Positions 62,184 through 64,000 of a DNA stretch of 64,000 nt are shown piece after piece. Position 1 is the first letter of the stretch. Each line of letters starts with the position of its first letter. A model generated the notes under the pieces. It was not told where the DNA came from and did not search any database. It was given only the letters and a program-made list of their open reading frames with translations. Location: contig NZ_CP130610.1 in NCBI RefSeq assembly GCF_030544485.1, positions 2,728,001 to 2,792,000 on the forward strand, read 5' to 3'. Made by a program: the position numbers and the translations under genes. This DNA comes from Halomonas sp. HAL1 (GTDB lineage Bacteria; Pseudomonadota; Gammaproteobacteria; Pseudomonadales; Halomonadaceae).

Positions 62184-64000
62184 TTACTGGGACTTACGCA
62201 CGCGCAGGTACCACTCGGACAGTAATCGAACCTGTTTTTCGGTGTAGCCGCGATCCACCATCCGCGCCACAAAGTCTTCATGCTTCTTCTGGTCTGACCG
62301 GGAGGCCTTGGCATTGAACGAAATCACCGGCAGTAGCTCTTCGGTGTTGGCGAACATTTTGTGTTCGATAACGCCTTTCAGCTTTTCATACGACTGCCAG
62401 CTCGGATTCATGCCGTTATTTTGCGCCCGTGCCCGCAGCACAAAGTTAACCACCTCATGGCGGAAGTCTTTCGGGTTCGAAATACCCGCCGGTTTTTCGA
62501 TTTTCTCCAGCTCCTCGTTTAACGACTGGCGGTTTAGCAGCTCGCCGGTTTCGTGGTCGCGGTACTCCTGATCCTGTATCCAGAAATCAGCGTAGGTCAC
62601 ATAGCGGTCGAAGATGTTTTGACCATATTCGCTGTAGGATTCGAGGTAAGCGGTTTGAATTTCCTTACCAATAAAGTCCACGTAGCGGGGCGCCATATAC
62701 TCTTTGATGAAGCCCAAGTAGCGTTCAAATACTTCTGAGGGCAGCTGTTCACGCTCCAGTGCCTGCTCCAGCACATAAAGTAGATGCACCGGGTTGGCGG
62801 CCACTTCGGTGCTATCAAAGTTGAACACTTTGGAAAGAATCTTGAAGGCAAAACGGGTGGAGAGCCCTTGCATACCTTCATCAACCCCCGCCGCATCGCG
62901 ATACTCCTGGATCGACTTGGCACGCGGGTCGGTGTCTTTCAGGTTTTCACCGTCGTACACGCGCATCTTGGAATAGATATTGGAGTTTTCTGGCGCTTTA
63001 AGCCGTGACAGCACCGAGAACTGCGCCAGCATGCGCAGCGTATCCGGCGCGCAGGGCGCGGCGTTTAGTGAAGAGTCCTCTAGTAGTTTTTGATAAATTT
63101 TGATCTCTTCGGAGACCCGCAGGCAGTAAGGCACCTTGACGATATAGACCCGATCAAGAAATGCCTCGTTGTTACGATTGTTGCGAAATGCCTGCCATTC
63201 GGACTCGTTAGAGTGCGCCAGGATCACCCCATCAAAGGGTATTGCTCCCATGCCTTCGGTGGGGTTGTAGTTGCCCTCCTGCGTCGCGGTGAGCAGTGGA
63301 TGCAGCACCTTGATCGGCGCTTTGAACATCTCCACAAACTCCATCAACCCCTGATTGGAACGGCATAAGCCACCGGAGAAGCTATAGGCATCCGGGTCGT
63401 CCTGGGAGTAAAGCTCCAACTGGCGGATATCGACCTTACCCACCAGCGAGGAGATATCCTGGTTGTTCTCATCGCCCGGTTCGGTTTTCGAAATGGCAAT
63501 TTGATTCAACCGTGAGGGGTACAAACGCACCACCCTAAACTGGGAAATATCACCGCCATACTCTTTAAGCCGCTTCGCCGCCCAGGGCGACATCACGCTG
63601 CGCAGATAACGCTGGGGAATACCGTACTCTTTCTCTAACAGCTCGCCATCCTCCTCGGGAGAGAACAAGCCAAGTGGCGACTCATAAACCGGCGAGCCCT
63701 TAATGGCATAGAACGGGATGCGCTCCATCAGTAACTTCAAGCGCTCTGCCAGTGATGACTTACCGCCACCCACTGGACCCAGCAGGTAGAGGATCTGCTT
63801 GCGCTCTTCAAGCCCTTGGGCAGCATGGCGGAAGTAGGCAACGATTTGCTCGATAGCCTCCTCCATACCGTGGAACTCTGCAAAAGCAGGGTAGCGGCGA
63901 ATCACTTTGTTGGAAAAAATGCGTGACAGACGCGGGTCTTTCGCCGTGTCGATCACTTCAGGTTCGCCTATGGCTTCCAGCATGCGCTCGGCGGCGCTGG
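62184..64000 (-). CDS. prkA: PrkA family serine kinase (YeaG type), 5' end beyond window
   Basis: The open frame runs off the right edge; the last bases encode SAAERMLEAIGEPEVIDTAK, which aligns to about residue 38 of E. coli YeaG, so roughly 35-40 N-terminal residues are missing. The AAA-like domain has Walker A LLGPVGGGKSSLAERL, and LTATQEGNYNPTEGMGAIPF and SNESEWQAFRNNRNNEAFLDRVYIVKVPY are present as separate motifs. The C-terminal PrkA domain has SNPKDFRHEVVNFVLRARAQ. YeaG is a serine/threonine kinase of the stress response. It is the first gene of the prkA-yeaH-spoVR unit. Confidence 0.95.
   Translation of the reverse strand, partial: SAAERMLEAIGEPEVIDTAKDPRLSRIFSNKVIRRYPAFAEFHGMEEAIEQIVAYFRHAAQGLEERKQILYLLGPVGGGKSSLAERLKLLMERIPFYAIKGSPVYESPLGLFSPEEDGELLEKEYGIPQRYLRSVMSPWAAKRLKEYGGDISQFRVVRLYPSRLNQIAISKTEPGDENNQDISSLVGKVDIRQLELYSQDDPDAYSFSGGLCRSNQGLMEFVEMFKAPIKVLHPLLTATQEGNYNPTEGMGAIPFDGVILAHSNESEWQAFRNNRNNEAFLDRVYIVKVPYCLRVSEEIKIYQKLLEDSSLNAAPCAPDTLRMLAQFSVLSRLKAPENSNIYSKMRVYDGENLKDTDPRAKSIQEYRDAAGVDEGMQGLSTRFAFKILSKVFNFDSTEVAANPVHLLYVLEQALEREQLPSEVFERYLGFIKEYMAPRYVDFIGKEIQTAYLESYSEYGQNIFDRYVTYADFWIQDQEYRDHETGELLNRQSLNEELEKIEKPAGISNPKDFRHEVVNFVLRARAQNNGMNPSWQSYEKLKGVIEHKMFANTEELLPVISFNAKASRSDQKKHEDFVARMVDRGYTEKQVRLLSEWYLRVRKSQ

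Overview
The window is chromosomal DNA of a gammaproteobacterium, most likely Halomonas or a close relative in the Halomonadaceae. This is inferred from gene content and synteny, not from a database search. The pointers are a class I PHA synthase with phasin and PhaR, a seven-gene Mrp/Mnh Na+/H+ antiporter operon, a coq7-type ubiquinone hydroxylase, a HiPIP, the prmB-aroC pair with an Smr gene divergent from it, and the rnr-rlmB-rpsF-rpsR-(DUF2232)-rplI-dnaB order. No rRNA gene, transposase, integrase, phage gene or CRISPR array was seen. Nearly all the DNA is coding.

Layout. 1-154: the end of ahpF. 263-3424: a PHA granule cluster (phaC, phasin, a DUF6489-type protein) with two TGC-rich repeats, probably PhaR sites, in front of the phasin; phaR itself lies at 33917-34423. 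3515-8288: aroC, prmB, smr, patatin and alpha/beta hydrolase. 8414-12699: a 30-residue membrane ORF, a YbbP/YbbA-type ABC exporter and divergent tesA. 12764-24175: a six-gene cellulose synthase operon on the minus strand (bcsP-like, bcsQ, a fused bcsA-bcsB, bcsC, bcsD, bcsZ), which looks more AT-rich than its surroundings. 24393-31130: permease, Rdx, MFS, a short LOV photoreceptor, ettA, DUF1328, coq7 and a HIT protein. 31173-38885: prkB-like kinase, thioesterase, purD, phaR, rsmE, a retropepsin-like protease, a lytic transglycosylase, DASH cryptochrome and DUF2256. 39088-44966: mnhABCDEFG. 45204-49298: hemH, an iron-sulfur photolyase, DCC protein and two small proteins. 49421-56533: dnaB and the rplI/rpsR/rpsF/rlmB/rnr group. 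56744-57165: a promoter and three tandem tRNA-Leu(CAG) genes. 57291-64000: an anchored nuclease, an AsnC-type domain, HiPIP, and the prkA-yeaH-spoVR stress operon, whose first gene runs off the window.

How the parts fit. The cellulose operon carries the inner-membrane synthase with a PilZ domain (BcsA), periplasmic BcsB, outer-membrane export (BcsC), the crystallinity factor BcsD, the BcsQ ATPase and the BcsZ cellulase. Its fused BcsAB plus BcsD resembles Komagataeibacter, while BcsQ and BcsP are proteobacterial type I traits. PHA storage genes and their repressor are split between two sites. Three blue-light flavoproteins (LOV, DASH, FeS photolyase) suggest a light or UV response. The most unusual points are the BcsA-BcsB fusion, an additional helical segment of about 130 residues in BcsC, a 20-nt sequence shared in frame by phaC and its neighbour, and several palindromic candidate operators.
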